Positions 40,473 to 50,020 of a DNA stretch of 64,000 nucleotides are shown here, one piece after another (the first letter of the stretch is position 1; each line of letters opens with the position of its first letter). Below the pieces are notes generated by a model. That model was not told the DNA's origin. It did not search any database and saw only the letters and a list, made by a program, of their open reading frames with translations. The DNA comes from Pseudomonadota bacterium (GTDB lineage Bacteria > Pseudomonadota > Gammaproteobacteria > Burkholderiales > Gallionellaceae). The translations under genes and the position numbers were made by a program. Location: the NCBI GenBank assembly GCA_021800795.1, contig JAJYYO010000001.1:1-64000 (forward strand). The letters are read 5' to 3'.

Positions 40473-41255
40473 TCAATCTGCAGTTTCAATTTTACCGGCG
40501 GCGACAGCTTCAGTTACCAGAAAACGGTTGACTTGCAGCGAGCCGGATCCTTGTTTCATTTCGGCGCCGAGCTCAACCCCGGAGATATAATCATTCCTGT
40601 TGATGACTCCTTCATTAACTAACTCATTGATAATATTATATAGGCTGATTGTTCCTGATAATTTGTCGGATGTGGTGTCGAATGTGATGAATCTATGCCC
40701 GTTCACATTGTCATGAATGGCCTTGATTGCCGTTATCGTGCCATCTGAATAGAGCGTGCCGGGTCCGTCCTGCCAGCCGTGGATCTTAACCATAATTTCG
40801 TGAATGGTGTTGTCTTCGGGCGTTACTTCCGGCTTGCCTGATGTCCAGATTTCGATGCCTACACTAAAATTGTTTGTTTCTCCGCTGAGCGCCAGGCTGT
40901 AATCGACTGTTAAATCGGTTATATCTTTTATTTGATTCGTATATTTTTTCGTGCCCAAGTATCCGAACTTGTTACCCCAGATTATTTCCGGATATCCGTA
41001 AACGTAGTGTGGCGCTTGAGTTTTTGGATAGTCCCAGGTCATGGTCACCATGTACTGAAGACTGTGTTTGTGGAATGATATCTGCTGGCTATAATCTTTG
41101 CCAATTTTCAGTGAGCCTTTGCCCCAGTCGTTATTCTCAATGCTATAAGCGCCCAGCGTAACGTTTTCCCCGCTGCCTGAAATAATTTCTGTTTGTCCAA
41201 AATAAGCAAGTACGGAGATAATCAGTATGGGAATGGCCAGCATGAAAATATTCAT
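40473..41255 (-). CDS. secreted GH12-like (endoglucanase-fold) protein
   Basis: Signal peptide; NNDWGKGSLKIG, YGYPEIIWGNKF, VGIEIWTSGKPEVTP, YISGVELGAEMKQGSGSLQVNRF match the GH12 layout. Confidence 0.55.
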   Translation of the reverse strand: MNIFMLAIPILIISVLAYFGQTEIISGSGENVTLGAYSIENNDWGKGSLKIGKDYSQQISFHKHSLQYMVTMTWDYPKTQAPHYVYGYPEIIWGNKFGYLGTKKYTNQIKDITDLTVDYSLALSGETNNFSVGIEIWTSGKPEVTPEDNTIHEIMVKIHGWQDGPGTLYSDGTITAIKAIHDNVNGHRFITFDTTSDKLSGTISLYNIINELVNEGVINRNDYISGVELGAEMKQGSGSLQVNRFLVTEAVAAGKIETAD

Positions 41256-41601
41256 GATTGTTCATCCTGTGGGAGTTCGCGTCGAGTTGGATGCAGAAAC
41301 GGTATGGCTTCTGCATAAATTCCGCCTGTTGTGATTATGTAAATGTTTAAAGTGGTTAACCATCAGCCAATGCTGATTTTACGAGGATAAAAAGCCAGGT
41401 CGTGCTGAGATTTATCTTACCGGTTGACCCGATCAACTCAACGCGCTGCGCAGCCCTGCATGTGGGCGGTTGGCTTGCGCCCATACCCAAATAACGTATA
41501 TTTCAGTTGTGTGTTTATTAAGTAAAAGTTAATCTGGGGACTGGAAATGGTTTTAACAAAAATTGATTCCGTTACAACACAACATGCTGGGAAAAATATC
41601 G

Positions 41602-41862
41602 ATGAAAAATATTTGTAAAGATGAGTATCTTGAAAAGGTTGGGCAATTGAGCAAAGAAGAAACTGAACGCCTGCTATCCAGGATGCATGGCAAGCTGCCT
41701 CGCCGACTGGAAAAAGGCAAGTTGAGCCGGCAGGAAGCGTTGGCAATTCAGATGGAGCTGGAAGACGAGCAACTTCAGGAATGGCGGGAGATGGTGAAAA
41801 TATTGAAGAAGACAGCCAAAAAACCGGAAAAGGACAAGGACGCGGGAAAAGCTTCGGACTAG
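41602..41862 (+). CDS. hypothetical charged helical protein
   Basis: 86-aa ORF. Confidence 0.5.
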   Translation: MKNICKDEYLEKVGQLSKEETERLLSRMHGKLPRRLEKGKLSRQEALAIQMELEDEQLQEWREMVKILKKTAKKPEKDKDAGKASD

Positions 41863-41915
41863 CAAAAGGATTGCTTGATTTATCCTGTTTCTGTTGCGTT
41901 TAATAATTTGGAAAC

Positions 41916-43802
41916 ATGCAACTGCTAGCCTGCCCGCAGGCTGTTCCTGTATGGAATGGCGATAAAGGGGATGCTTTGGATATGTTGCGTGACTACTCGA
42001 AATCGATATATAAAATTTTTGATGTCATTGAACATCAGCGCATCGAGGTGCTTTTTCAGCCGATACTCGATATTGCCAGTTGCAGCATAATCGGCTATGA
42101 AGGACAGGTGCGCGGTCCATCCGATGACTTGCTGCATTCGCCGTCCAGGATGCAGCGTGTTGCAAAACAGGCAGGCAAGCTACTCGATCTGGAAAATCTC
42201 TGTTGTCAGTTGACCATTGGACGCTTCGCCGAACTGAAACTGCAGGGGGTTCTGTTCTTAAGATTAAACGCGGCCGTATTTCTCGCTCATAAATTCAAGG
42301 AAATTCACGTCGTTCAGTTCCTTGAAAAGGCGGGGATAGACCCGGAGCATGTCGTCATCACCCTGCAAGTCGACGCGCCTTATGACATCAGTCATCCCAA
42401 TTTTTTGCCGAAAATATTGACGCGTTTCAATGATCTCGGCTTCAAGACCGTACTGGAAGATCAGGGGGAGATGTTCGCCCTGCTTCATTCGGAATTCGGG
42501 GTCAGTCCAACGCATGTATTCATCAACCCATTCCTGATTCAGGATATCGACAAAGACCCCGTTAAAGTCCAGTTGATTAAATCGTTGCTGGAAATAGCAG
42601 AAATATCCGGACTGACAACCATGGCCGAAGGCATCGCTACGCGTGGGGAATTGCTGCTTGCCAGGGATATGGGTATTTCGCTGGGGAAAGGCCCTTTTGT
42701 TGCAGGCGCGGGTTTGAATCCCGCCCGAGTCGTGCCCAGGGCCGTCAGAAATTTATTGGCGACCAGCAACAGAGACAGCCAGCCCGACGATCGCCATGGC
42801 ATCAATGCCGTTCTGGAAATGGCCCCCGCCTTTACGCTTGAAAATAACAATGAAGACGTTTTTCAGGTGTTCGAGAAGAATCCCCAGATATCGCTGGTGG
42901 CCGTTACAAACAACAAACTCCCGGTCGGGTTGGTGAACCGCAGTGTGTTTATCAACCGCTTTGCGCGTCCCTATCAGCGTGAACTCTATGGCAAGAAGTC
43001 CTGTTCTACCTTCATGGATCCTGAACCGCTGATAGTCGACAGAAACATTTCCATTCAGGAGTTAAGTCGTCTTTTGGCGGAAGATCAGCGACATGTTTCG
43101 CTGGGTTTTGTTTTTACCGATAACGGGCAATATCTGGGCGTGGGCACCAGCCAGAGTCTGATTCATGAAATAACCGAGATGCAAATCCAGTCGGCACGCT
43201 ATGCCAACCCGCTGACCGGACTGCCCGGCAACTCGCCGATAGATGAGCATATCAATCTGCTGCTGGCGACGGAGGAGGCTTTTACCGTCTGCTACTTCGA
43301 TCTGGATCATTTCAAGCCGTTCAACGATGTATATGGTTTCAGCATGGGTGATGCGATGATCCAGATGACGGCCAAAGTGATCGCGGAAGAATGCGATCAC
43401 GATCTGGATTTTGTGGGGCACATCGGCGGCGACGATTTCATCGTGTTATTTCAGAGCATCGACTGGGAAGCGCGCTGCAGGAACGTGCTGGCCAAGTTTG
43501 GCCTGAGCGCCATGTCCTTTTTCGAGCCGATAGACATTGAACGAGGCGGCTATATTGCCGAGAACCGGCGCGGAGAAAAAGAGTTTCATAACCTGACTAC
43601 ACTGTCCATCGGTGCGGTGCCGGTCAAGCCAAAAATGTTCAAGTCACATCGCAATATCGCGGTCATCGCTTCAGAATCGAAGAAAATGGCGAAATCCATG
43701 CACGGCAACAGTTTGTTTGTCAATCAGCGCAACTATGCCGAAAATTTGGAAGAGTTGCAGCAATTTGCCGACCCTGTTGAATCGCGCCTGGTCGGCGCAT
43801 GA
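41916..43802 (+). CDS. degenerate EAL - CBS-like - GGDEF protein
   Basis: YEGQVRGPSDD (EAL region), central CBS-like region, GHIGGDDFIVLF (GGDEF). Confidence 0.88.
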   Translation: MQLLACPQAVPVWNGDKGDALDMLRDYSKSIYKIFDVIEHQRIEVLFQPILDIASCSIIGYEGQVRGPSDDLLHSPSRMQRVAKQAGKLLDLENLCCQLTIGRFAELKLQGVLFLRLNAAVFLAHKFKEIHVVQFLEKAGIDPEHVVITLQVDAPYDISHPNFLPKILTRFNDLGFKTVLEDQGEMFALLHSEFGVSPTHVFINPFLIQDIDKDPVKVQLIKSLLEIAEISGLTTMAEGIATRGELLLARDMGISLGKGPFVAGAGLNPARVVPRAVRNLLATSNRDSQPDDRHGINAVLEMAPAFTLENNNEDVFQVFEKNPQISLVAVTNNKLPVGLVNRSVFINRFARPYQRELYGKKSCSTFMDPEPLIVDRNISIQELSRLLAEDQRHVSLGFVFTDNGQYLGVGTSQSLIHEITEMQIQSARYANPLTGLPGNSPIDEHINLLLATEEAFTVCYFDLDHFKPFNDVYGFSMGDAMIQMTAKVIAEECDHDLDFVGHIGGDDFIVLFQSIDWEARCRNVLAKFGLSAMSFFEPIDIERGGYIAENRRGEKEFHNLTTLSIGAVPVKPKMFKSHRNIAVIASESKKMAKSMHGNSLFVNQRNYAENLEELQQFADPVESRLVGA

Positions 43803-43809
43803 GATGGAT

Positions 43810-45597
43810 TCAATAGCCCAATGCGCGGGCAGTCTGATAAAAAACGAAACTGACCAGCCAGGCCAGTGCCAGTGACCAGCCCAGGGAAAACAGGGTGAAG
43901 CCGGTGCTTTTCGATTCGCTCTTCAGGGTGGCGATGGCGGACAGGCAGGGCGTATAGATCAGGGTGAACAGCATGAAGCTGTAGGCCTGCACCCAGTCCA
44001 GTTGGTGGGCCAGGGCTCCGCTCAGTGAAGGGCCGGTGAGTCCGTAGATCACCGAGAGCGAACCGATGACGATTTCCTTGGCGACGAAACCGAAAATCAG
44101 CGCAATGGTGAGCTGTTCGTCGATGCCTATCGGTGCGAAGATGGGATGAAGCAGGCGGCCTATCATGCCTGACAGCGTGTCAGCACTGGCGGGCGCCGCC
44201 GAGAAGGGCAGGTGAGTGAGCAGCCAGACCAGTACCACCCCCGCGATGATGAAGGTGCTGGCTCGGCGCAGAAAGTGTCTGACTTCCAGCCAGCCGCGCA
44301 ATACCATCTGGCGCAGGGTAGGGAAGCGGTAGGGGGGGAGCTCCAGCACGAAAGGTTCGCTGTTGGCAAACTGACCCTTGAACAGCAGCGCGGTGAGGAT
44401 GGCGGCGGCGAAGCTGAACAGGTACAGGCTGAACAGCACCATGGGGGCTGCATGGGCTGAAAACAGTGCGGCGGTGATGAAGACAAATACCTGTAAGCGC
44501 GCCGAACATAAGGAAAACGGGATCACCAGCATGGTCAGCAGCCGCATTGCGCGCGAGCGCATCACGCGGGTTCCCATCAGTGCGGGCACATTGCAGCCGA
44601 AGCCCATCAGGAGCATCACGAAACCGCGTCCGTCCAGACCCATTTTGGCCATCAGTGCGTCCATCAGAAAAGCCGCGCGCGACAGGTAGCCGCTGTCTTC
44701 CACGATGGCCATCAGCAGAAAGAACAGCACGATGACCGGCACGAACGCCGCAACGGTCGCCACGCCGTTGTAGATGCCGTCCAGCAGCAGGCCCTGCAAT
44801 GCCTGCGGCAGGCTGCCGAGCAAAGGCGTCAGGGCGCTTTCGCGTAGCCAGGCGAGGCCTGTGGCGATGCCGGTTTGCAGGGGCTGGCTGAAGAAAAAGA
44901 TGCCCTGAAACAGCAGATACATGACGCCGAAAAAAATCGGCAGACCGAGCCAGGGGTGCAGCATCACGCGGTCGAGTTTTTCGGTGAGATTTTCCGGCAG
45001 ACGGGCCGGAATCTGCACCGCGTGTTTCATCACGCGCGCCATCTCGACCTCGATGTGCTCGTCCTGTTCCAGCTGAGTGCGCAAATTTTCCGCCATGCCG
45101 GGAGTAGGGTAGCGCAGGGCGCGGGTGACGGCCTGCAAGGCCTCCTGATAGCCTGTCCCATATTTGCCGCTGATCAGGAAGATGGGCATGCCGAGCAGTT
45201 CCGACATTTTTTTGCTGTCTATGCTGATGCCGTATTTTCTGGCTTCGTCGTTCATGTTGAGCAGCACCACGCTGTTCATGTTGAGCTGTTTGACTTGCAG
45301 CAACAGGCTCATCTGGCGTTCGATCTGCGTGGCGTTGAGTATGATCAGTGCGAGATCGGGGACGTTGTCGTGCAGGAAATGGCGCACCACCTGTTCGTCG
45401 TCGGAAAAGCCGTGCAGGTCATAGATGCCCGGCAGGTCGATGATTTCAACCATGTCGGCGCCCAGCAGGATTTTGCCGCTGAGCAATTCGACCGTGATGC
45501 CTGGCCAGTTGCCCACCCGTGCAGCACCGCCCGTCATGCGGTTGAACAGCGTGGACTTTCCGGTGTTGGGCATGCCCAGTAAGGCGACGCGTTTCAT
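43810..45597 (-). CDS. feoB: ferrous iron transport protein B
   Basis: G-domain GMPNTGKSTLFNRMTG, DLPGIYDL; permease GFGCNVPA. Confidence 0.96.
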   Translation of the reverse strand: MKRVALLGMPNTGKSTLFNRMTGGAARVGNWPGITVELLSGKILLGADMVEIIDLPGIYDLHGFSDDEQVVRHFLHDNVPDLALIILNATQIERQMSLLLQVKQLNMNSVVLLNMNDEARKYGISIDSKKMSELLGMPIFLISGKYGTGYQEALQAVTRALRYPTPGMAENLRTQLEQDEHIEVEMARVMKHAVQIPARLPENLTEKLDRVMLHPWLGLPIFFGVMYLLFQGIFFFSQPLQTGIATGLAWLRESALTPLLGSLPQALQGLLLDGIYNGVATVAAFVPVIVLFFLLMAIVEDSGYLSRAAFLMDALMAKMGLDGRGFVMLLMGFGCNVPALMGTRVMRSRAMRLLTMLVIPFSLCSARLQVFVFITAALFSAHAAPMVLFSLYLFSFAAAILTALLFKGQFANSEPFVLELPPYRFPTLRQMVLRGWLEVRHFLRRASTFIIAGVVLVWLLTHLPFSAAPASADTLSGMIGRLLHPIFAPIGIDEQLTIALIFGFVAKEIVIGSLSVIYGLTGPSLSGALAHQLDWVQAYSFMLFTLIYTPCLSAIATLKSESKSTGFTLFSLGWSLALAWLVSFVFYQTARALGY

Positions 45598-45827
45598 GGT
45601 TTGCGCACCCTTATTTTAGCGGCCTCATTGCGGCGCAACAAAATGTCTGTGGTGCCGATGCGCACTTGCAGCGGCCCGGAGAAGCTGGCTTTTCTGATCA
45701 GTTCAACTTGTCTGTCGGTGCGAAACCCCAAGGCGAGCAGGCGTTGATGCAATGCTTCTTCGGCATGTATCGATACGATCGTGGCGGTGTCGCCCGTATG
45801 CAGTGCGGCGAGTGTGGTGGCTGGCAT
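45594..45827 (-). CDS. feoA: ferrous iron transport protein A
   Basis: SH3-like FeoA pattern, overlaps feoB start. Confidence 0.88.
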   Translation of the reverse strand: MPATTLAALHTGDTATIVSIHAEEALHQRLLALGFRTDRQVELIRKASFSGPLQVRIGTTDILLRRNEAAKIRVRKP

Positions 45828-45917
45828 GAAAAGGCAATAAGTCAACAATAGCCTCATTATTCCACAGCCATCCTGTATTTGTCGCGCAAGGATTCGCGCC
45901 GGGTATCATCCATGCGA

Positions 45918-45966
45918 GTAGCTAGGTCGGATTTTAACCCGACAAGTCGGGATGAATCCCGACCTA
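45918..45966. repeat. TAGGTCGG-type hairpin repeat
   Basis: taggtcggattttaacccgacaagtcgggatgaatcccgaccta. Confidence 0.75.
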
Positions 45967-46044
45967 CGAAAACCCTTTTTGATTCAGGATTACCCTGTTT
46001 AGGTTAGAATGTCGACTTTGCTTGTTATGAAAACGAGAGTCAAA

Positions 46045-46929
46045 ATGATCAAGGGCAGTCTAGTCGCAATCGTTACCCCCATGTTTGAGGATGGCAGTCT
46101 GGACTTGCCGTCTTTTCGCGCGTTGATTGATTTTCACGTCGAGCAGGGCACGGATGGCATCGTGGTGGTGGGCACTACAGGTGAATCGCCTACGGTAGAT
46201 CTGATGGAACATGAGTTGCTGATCGCCGAAGCGGTGAAACATTCGGCCGGCAGGATTTCGATTATTGCCGGTACAGGTGCGAATTCGACCAAAGAGGCGA
46301 TTGAACTGGCATTATTTTCGCAGCGCGCAGGGGCCGATGCTTCGCTTTCCGTGGTGCCTTATTACAACAAGCCGACTCAGGAAGGCCTGTATCTGCATTT
46401 CAAGGCCATCGCCGAGGCGGTGGATATGCCGCATATCCTGTACAACGTACCCGGGCGCACCGTGGCGGACATGAGCAACGATACGGTGCTGCGCCTGGCG
46501 CAAATTCCGAACATCGTCGGCATCAAGGATGCGACGGGCGACATTGGCAGGGGAAGTGATCTGTTGCAACGAGCTCCCCGGGATTTTGCGGTATACAGCG
46601 GTGACGATGTCAGTACCCTGGCGCTGCTGCTGCTGGGGGCGCAGGGCACAATTTCCGTCACTGCCAATGTCGCGCCCCGGCTGATGCATGAAATGTGCAT
46701 GGCGGCACTGGATGGCGACGTGGTGCGTGCGCGCGAAATCAATTTCCGCCTGTTGGGCCTGCATCGCAATCTGTTCGTCGAAGCCAACCCGATTCCGGTG
46801 AAGTGGGCGGTGGCGCGCATGGGGCTGATGAAGAATACCTTGCGTCTGCCGCTGACCCCGTTGTCACCGACAGCTTACGGCTTAGTCGAGCAGGCTATGC
46901 TTGAGGCTGGCGTACTTACACATCATTGA
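46045..46929 (+). CDS. dapA: 4-hydroxy-tetrahydrodipicolinate synthase
   Basis: [48 protein letters not shown]. Confidence 0.97.
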   Translation: MIKGSLVAIVTPMFEDGSLDLPSFRALIDFHVEQGTDGIVVVGTTGESPTVDLMEHELLIAEAVKHSAGRISIIAGTGANSTKEAIELALFSQRAGADASLSVVPYYNKPTQEGLYLHFKAIAEAVDMPHILYNVPGRTVADMSNDTVLRLAQIPNIVGIKDATGDIGRGSDLLQRAPRDFAVYSGDDVSTLALLLLGAQGTISVTANVAPRLMHEMCMAALDGDVVRAREINFRLLGLHRNLFVEANPIPVKWAVARMGLMKNTLRLPLTPLSPTAYGLVEQAMLEAGVLTHH

Positions 46930-46943
46930 GTCGAGGAAAGAAT

Positions 46944-48065
46944 ATGAAAGTTTCGCAAACCGGTATTGTTAGTGTCGTGATGATTTCGCTGGCAGGTTGT
47001 AGCGCAATGGGGCTGGGTAATAAGCGTATCGATTATGGCTCCGCTGCCGAACAAGTGCCGTCGCTGGAAGTGCCGCCTGAATTGAGCACGCCGCAGACGG
47101 ATGATCGCTATAAGGTGCCCGGTGCAGAGGACGAATCAGTCGCAACTTATTCCGCTTACACTAAAAAGGAGACTGCACCTGCGCTTTCGCCTTCGCCTTC
47201 GCCTCGAAGTGTTGCGGCAAAGGCGGCGGTATTGCCGGTCATCAAGGGGGTGAGTCTGGAACGCAATGGCACCCAACGCTGGCTGAAGGTGGATGACACG
47301 GCAGAAAATGTCTGGCCTGTGGTCAAATCATTTTTACATGAAGCGGGTTTGAACATTCAGAGCGAAGATCAGGCCGCAGGTATCATCGAAACGGAATGGG
47401 CCGAGAGTCGTTCCAGGAATTCGAAAGATAGCGGTGTTCTCAGCAAACTGTTTGACAATATTCTTTCGACCGGTGAGCGCGATCGGTATCGCATTCGCCT
47501 GGAACGTTCCAAAGATGGCGCGAGCACTGAAATTTACATTACCCATTACGGCAAGGAGGAAGTGCTGGATACGAGCGGGAACACGACCAACTGGCAGTCG
47601 CGCCCGAATGATCCAGAGCTGGAAGCGGAATTGCTGCAACGTCTGATGGTGCGCCTTGGCGTCAGCCCGGCACAGGCTGTCGCTGCCGTTGCACCGGGCG
47701 GGACGGTAACTGCGGGCGCAGCGAATCTGCTGCAGGCAGCCGATGGCAGCAGTGTCATTGTGATCAATGATGCGTTTGACAGGAGTTGGCGCAGAGTCGG
47801 GCTGGCGATTGAGCGTGCGGGCTTCGTTGTGGAAGACAAGGATCGCGAAAAGGGTATCTACTTCCTCGGCACGGTCAAGGTGGAAAAGAGCTGGTATGAA
47901 AAGCTGGAGTTCTGGAAAAGCGAAGAAAATACCGATGTGCATTATCGCGTGAATGTCAAGGATGACGGCGCTTCGTGCGAGGTTTCCGTGACCGATCAGA
48001 ATGGCGCAGGCAGCGATGTCAGCCGTCAGAAGCTTGAGGCTATTTACAAGAACATCAATCAATAA
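46944..48065 (+). CDS. bamC: outer membrane protein assembly factor BamC
   Basis: Lipobox SLAGC, two BamC-type domains, immediately downstream of dapA. Confidence 0.88.
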   Translation: MKVSQTGIVSVVMISLAGCSAMGLGNKRIDYGSAAEQVPSLEVPPELSTPQTDDRYKVPGAEDESVATYSAYTKKETAPALSPSPSPRSVAAKAAVLPVIKGVSLERNGTQRWLKVDDTAENVWPVVKSFLHEAGLNIQSEDQAAGIIETEWAESRSRNSKDSGVLSKLFDNILSTGERDRYRIRLERSKDGASTEIYITHYGKEEVLDTSGNTTNWQSRPNDPELEAELLQRLMVRLGVSPAQAVAAVAPGGTVTAGAANLLQAADGSSVIVINDAFDRSWRRVGLAIERAGFVVEDKDREKGIYFLGTVKVEKSWYEKLEFWKSEENTDVHYRVNVKDDGASCEVSVTDQNGAGSDVSRQKLEAIYKNINQ

Positions 48066-48306
48066 CGTTGATTGCATCCTGAGTAACCGACATGGCGCAA
48101 GCTCCACCCCTGAGCATGCAATGTTTTTCGCAGGCCTGCCTGCCGCAGGCAGGGATATTGCCCTTGGGCCATAACTCGCAAAGTGCTTGCGCCGGTCGGT
48201 TCCCTCACTCAAACCCTCTCCCGGGGGGAGAGGGGACGAACGAATCGCTACGCGAGTTTCACGTTAAACCATTAGGCCGCCGCAGTTTGGTAATCAAGAT
48301 GTGATA

Positions 48307-49074
48307 ATGAGGTTCGCATCGTTGGGCAGCGGCAGCGAAGGCAATGCGCTGCTGGTGTGTGTGGGGAAAACCTGCGTGTTGCTGGATTGCGGTTTTGGCC
48401 TCAAGGACAGCATCGAGCGTCTGGCGCGTCTGGGTGTCGCGCCTGAGCAACTGAGCGGCATCGTGGTGACTCACGAGCATGGGGATCACGTCGGTGGTGT
48501 GGCGCGACTTGCGCGCAAATTCAAGCTGCCGGTCTGGCTGACTCACGGCACACTGCGCAGTCAATCCAAAGCCTTTGCGGGCATTGCCGAACTTCATGAA
48601 ATTGATCCGCATCAGGCGTTCGCCATAGGCAATATACAGATACACCCTTATCCGGTGCCGCACGATGCGACCGAGCCGGTGCAGTTTGTGTTCGGGGACG
48701 GTGCGAGGCGGCTGGGCGTGTTGACCGATGTCGGTTGCAGTACGCCGCATATCGAAGCGATGCTGAGCGGCTGCGATGCACTGGTGCTGGAGAGCAACCA
48801 CGACAGCGCAATGCTGATGAATGGCGATTATCCCTACAGCTTAAAGTTGCGCGTGGGCGGGCGTCTGGGGCATCTGAGCAATCAGGAGTCGGCAGGCCTG
48901 CTGTCCAGTCTGGATACAAGCCGTTTGCAGCATCTGGTCGCCGCACATCTGAGTTGCAGAAACAATACCCCTGAACTTGCGGTCAAGGCGCTGGGCGACG
49001 TGATGAATTGCAAGGCAAGCTGGGTGGGTGTGGCAACGCAACTGGAGGGCTTTGACTGGCGGGAAATAGTGTAA
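48307..49074 (+). CDS. MBL-fold metallohydrolase (YycJ/WalJ-like)
   Basis: FASLGSGSEGNALLV, VVTHEHGDHVGG. Confidence 0.92.
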   Translation: MRFASLGSGSEGNALLVCVGKTCVLLDCGFGLKDSIERLARLGVAPEQLSGIVVTHEHGDHVGGVARLARKFKLPVWLTHGTLRSQSKAFAGIAELHEIDPHQAFAIGNIQIHPYPVPHDATEPVQFVFGDGARRLGVLTDVGCSTPHIEAMLSGCDALVLESNHDSAMLMNGDYPYSLKLRVGGRLGHLSNQESAGLLSSLDTSRLQHLVAAHLSCRNNTPELAVKALGDVMNCKASWVGVATQLEGFDWREIV

Positions 49075-49077
49075 TGC

Positions 49078-49123
49078 AGGATTGAGGACTGAGGACTGAG
49101 GATTGAGGATTGAGGATTGAGGA
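49078..49123. repeat. 7-bp tandem repeat array (GAGGATT/GAGGACT, ~6.5 units)
   Basis: aggattgaggactgaggactgaggattgaggattgaggattgagga. Confidence 0.95.
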
Positions 49124-49127
49124 AATA

Positions 49128-49156
49128 AAAAAGCCGACTTGCGTCGGCTTTTTTAT
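49128..49156. terminator. bidirectional rho-independent terminator
   Basis: AAAAAAGCCGACTTGCGTCGGCTTTTTT. Confidence 0.85.
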
Positions 49157-49172
49157 CGCAGGAAGCTTAAGC

Positions 49173-49397
49173 TTACTTGGCGGCTGGAGCAGCGTCAGCA
49201 GCTGGTGCAGCTGGAGCGGCAGAAGCAGCGTCAGCGGCTGGAGCAGCAGCAGAAGCTGCTTCAGCAGCTGGTGCAGCAGGAGCCGCTGGTGCTTCAGCAG
49301 CTGGAGCCGCTGGAGCAGCTGGAGTTTCAGCAGCTTTTTCGCCGCAAGCAGTCAAAGCAAGAGCCAACAGAGCAGCAACAAGAGCGGATAATTTCAT
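49173..49397 (-). CDS. small Ala/Pro-rich lipoprotein with internal repeats
   Basis: MKLSALVAALLALALTACGEKAAETPAAPAAPAAEAPAAP...; lipobox and RBS-like GGAAAC upstream. Confidence 0.75.
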   Translation of the reverse strand: MKLSALVAALLALALTACGEKAAETPAAPAAPAAEAPAAPAAPAAEAASAAAPAADAASAAPAAPAADAAPAAK

Positions 49398-49518
49398 GGT
49401 CAGTTTCCTTGAGTTTATTGATAAAGTAAAATTTTGCTCGACTTGACCTTCGCAGTCAAAGTCAAAGTCGCCGCATTTTACCAGTAAATCGGAAAAAATC
49501 TAGTGGCATGCTGGTTTT

Positions 49519-50004
49519 TTATAGGCCCAGCTTGCCTGTGGACACGCCGGTGCGAGAATCCGCCCACATTTCCAGGTAAAGTGATGCCAGCGGACGCGCG
49601 TATTTCGGGTCATTGATTGCCAGCAGGCCACGCGGGTCATCAAAGTGATAACGACGCACGTAATGTGTATGGTCCGCAACGCAAAAAGGTGCAGTGCAGT
49701 GCAGAGTTCTGGTCCGATGGATGAACAGGCGGTCGTCGAATTGGCGCAGCAGCATGCTCATGCGCGGGCATCGGGTGGACAGGTAGTGCGTGTCGTGCGC
49801 CAGCACGAGCAGACGATTGGCCGGGTTGTCGAGCAGGAAGCGGCGCAATGTTTCGTAACGCAACTCGCTGTTGAATCCCAGCTCATCATAGTCTTTTTCA
49901 AACAGGTACAAATTGCGTTTTGCCAGTGCGCACACGGTATCGAGCGCGGCGGTATAATCCGCAAAGCTTTCCAGATGGGTGTGTTGCAGTGTGTCATCCG
50001 GCAT
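49519..50004 (-). CDS. conserved hypothetical protein (DUF7931-like)
   Basis: LYLFEKDYDELGFNSELRYETLRRFLLDNPANRLLVLAHDTHYL; downstream of the roxA-like gene. Confidence 0.65.
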   Translation of the reverse strand: MPDDTLQHTHLESFADYTAALDTVCALAKRNLYLFEKDYDELGFNSELRYETLRRFLLDNPANRLLVLAHDTHYLSTRCPRMSMLLRQFDDRLFIHRTRTLHCTAPFCVADHTHYVRRYHFDDPRGLLAINDPKYARPLASLYLEMWADSRTGVSTGKLGL

Positions 50005-50020
50005 TGTTTTCTCCTGAAAT

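Noticed and set aside
49078-49123. CRISPR-like appearance of short repeats
   Set aside because: 7-bp units without spacers; no repeat of 23-47 bp with unique spacers and no cas genes anywhere in the window
49110-49446. Plus-strand Ser/Trp-, Gln/Leu- and Ala-rich ORFs
   Set aside because: Low-complexity shadow frames of the Ala/Pro lipoprotein; only the minus-strand frame has a signal peptide and lipobox
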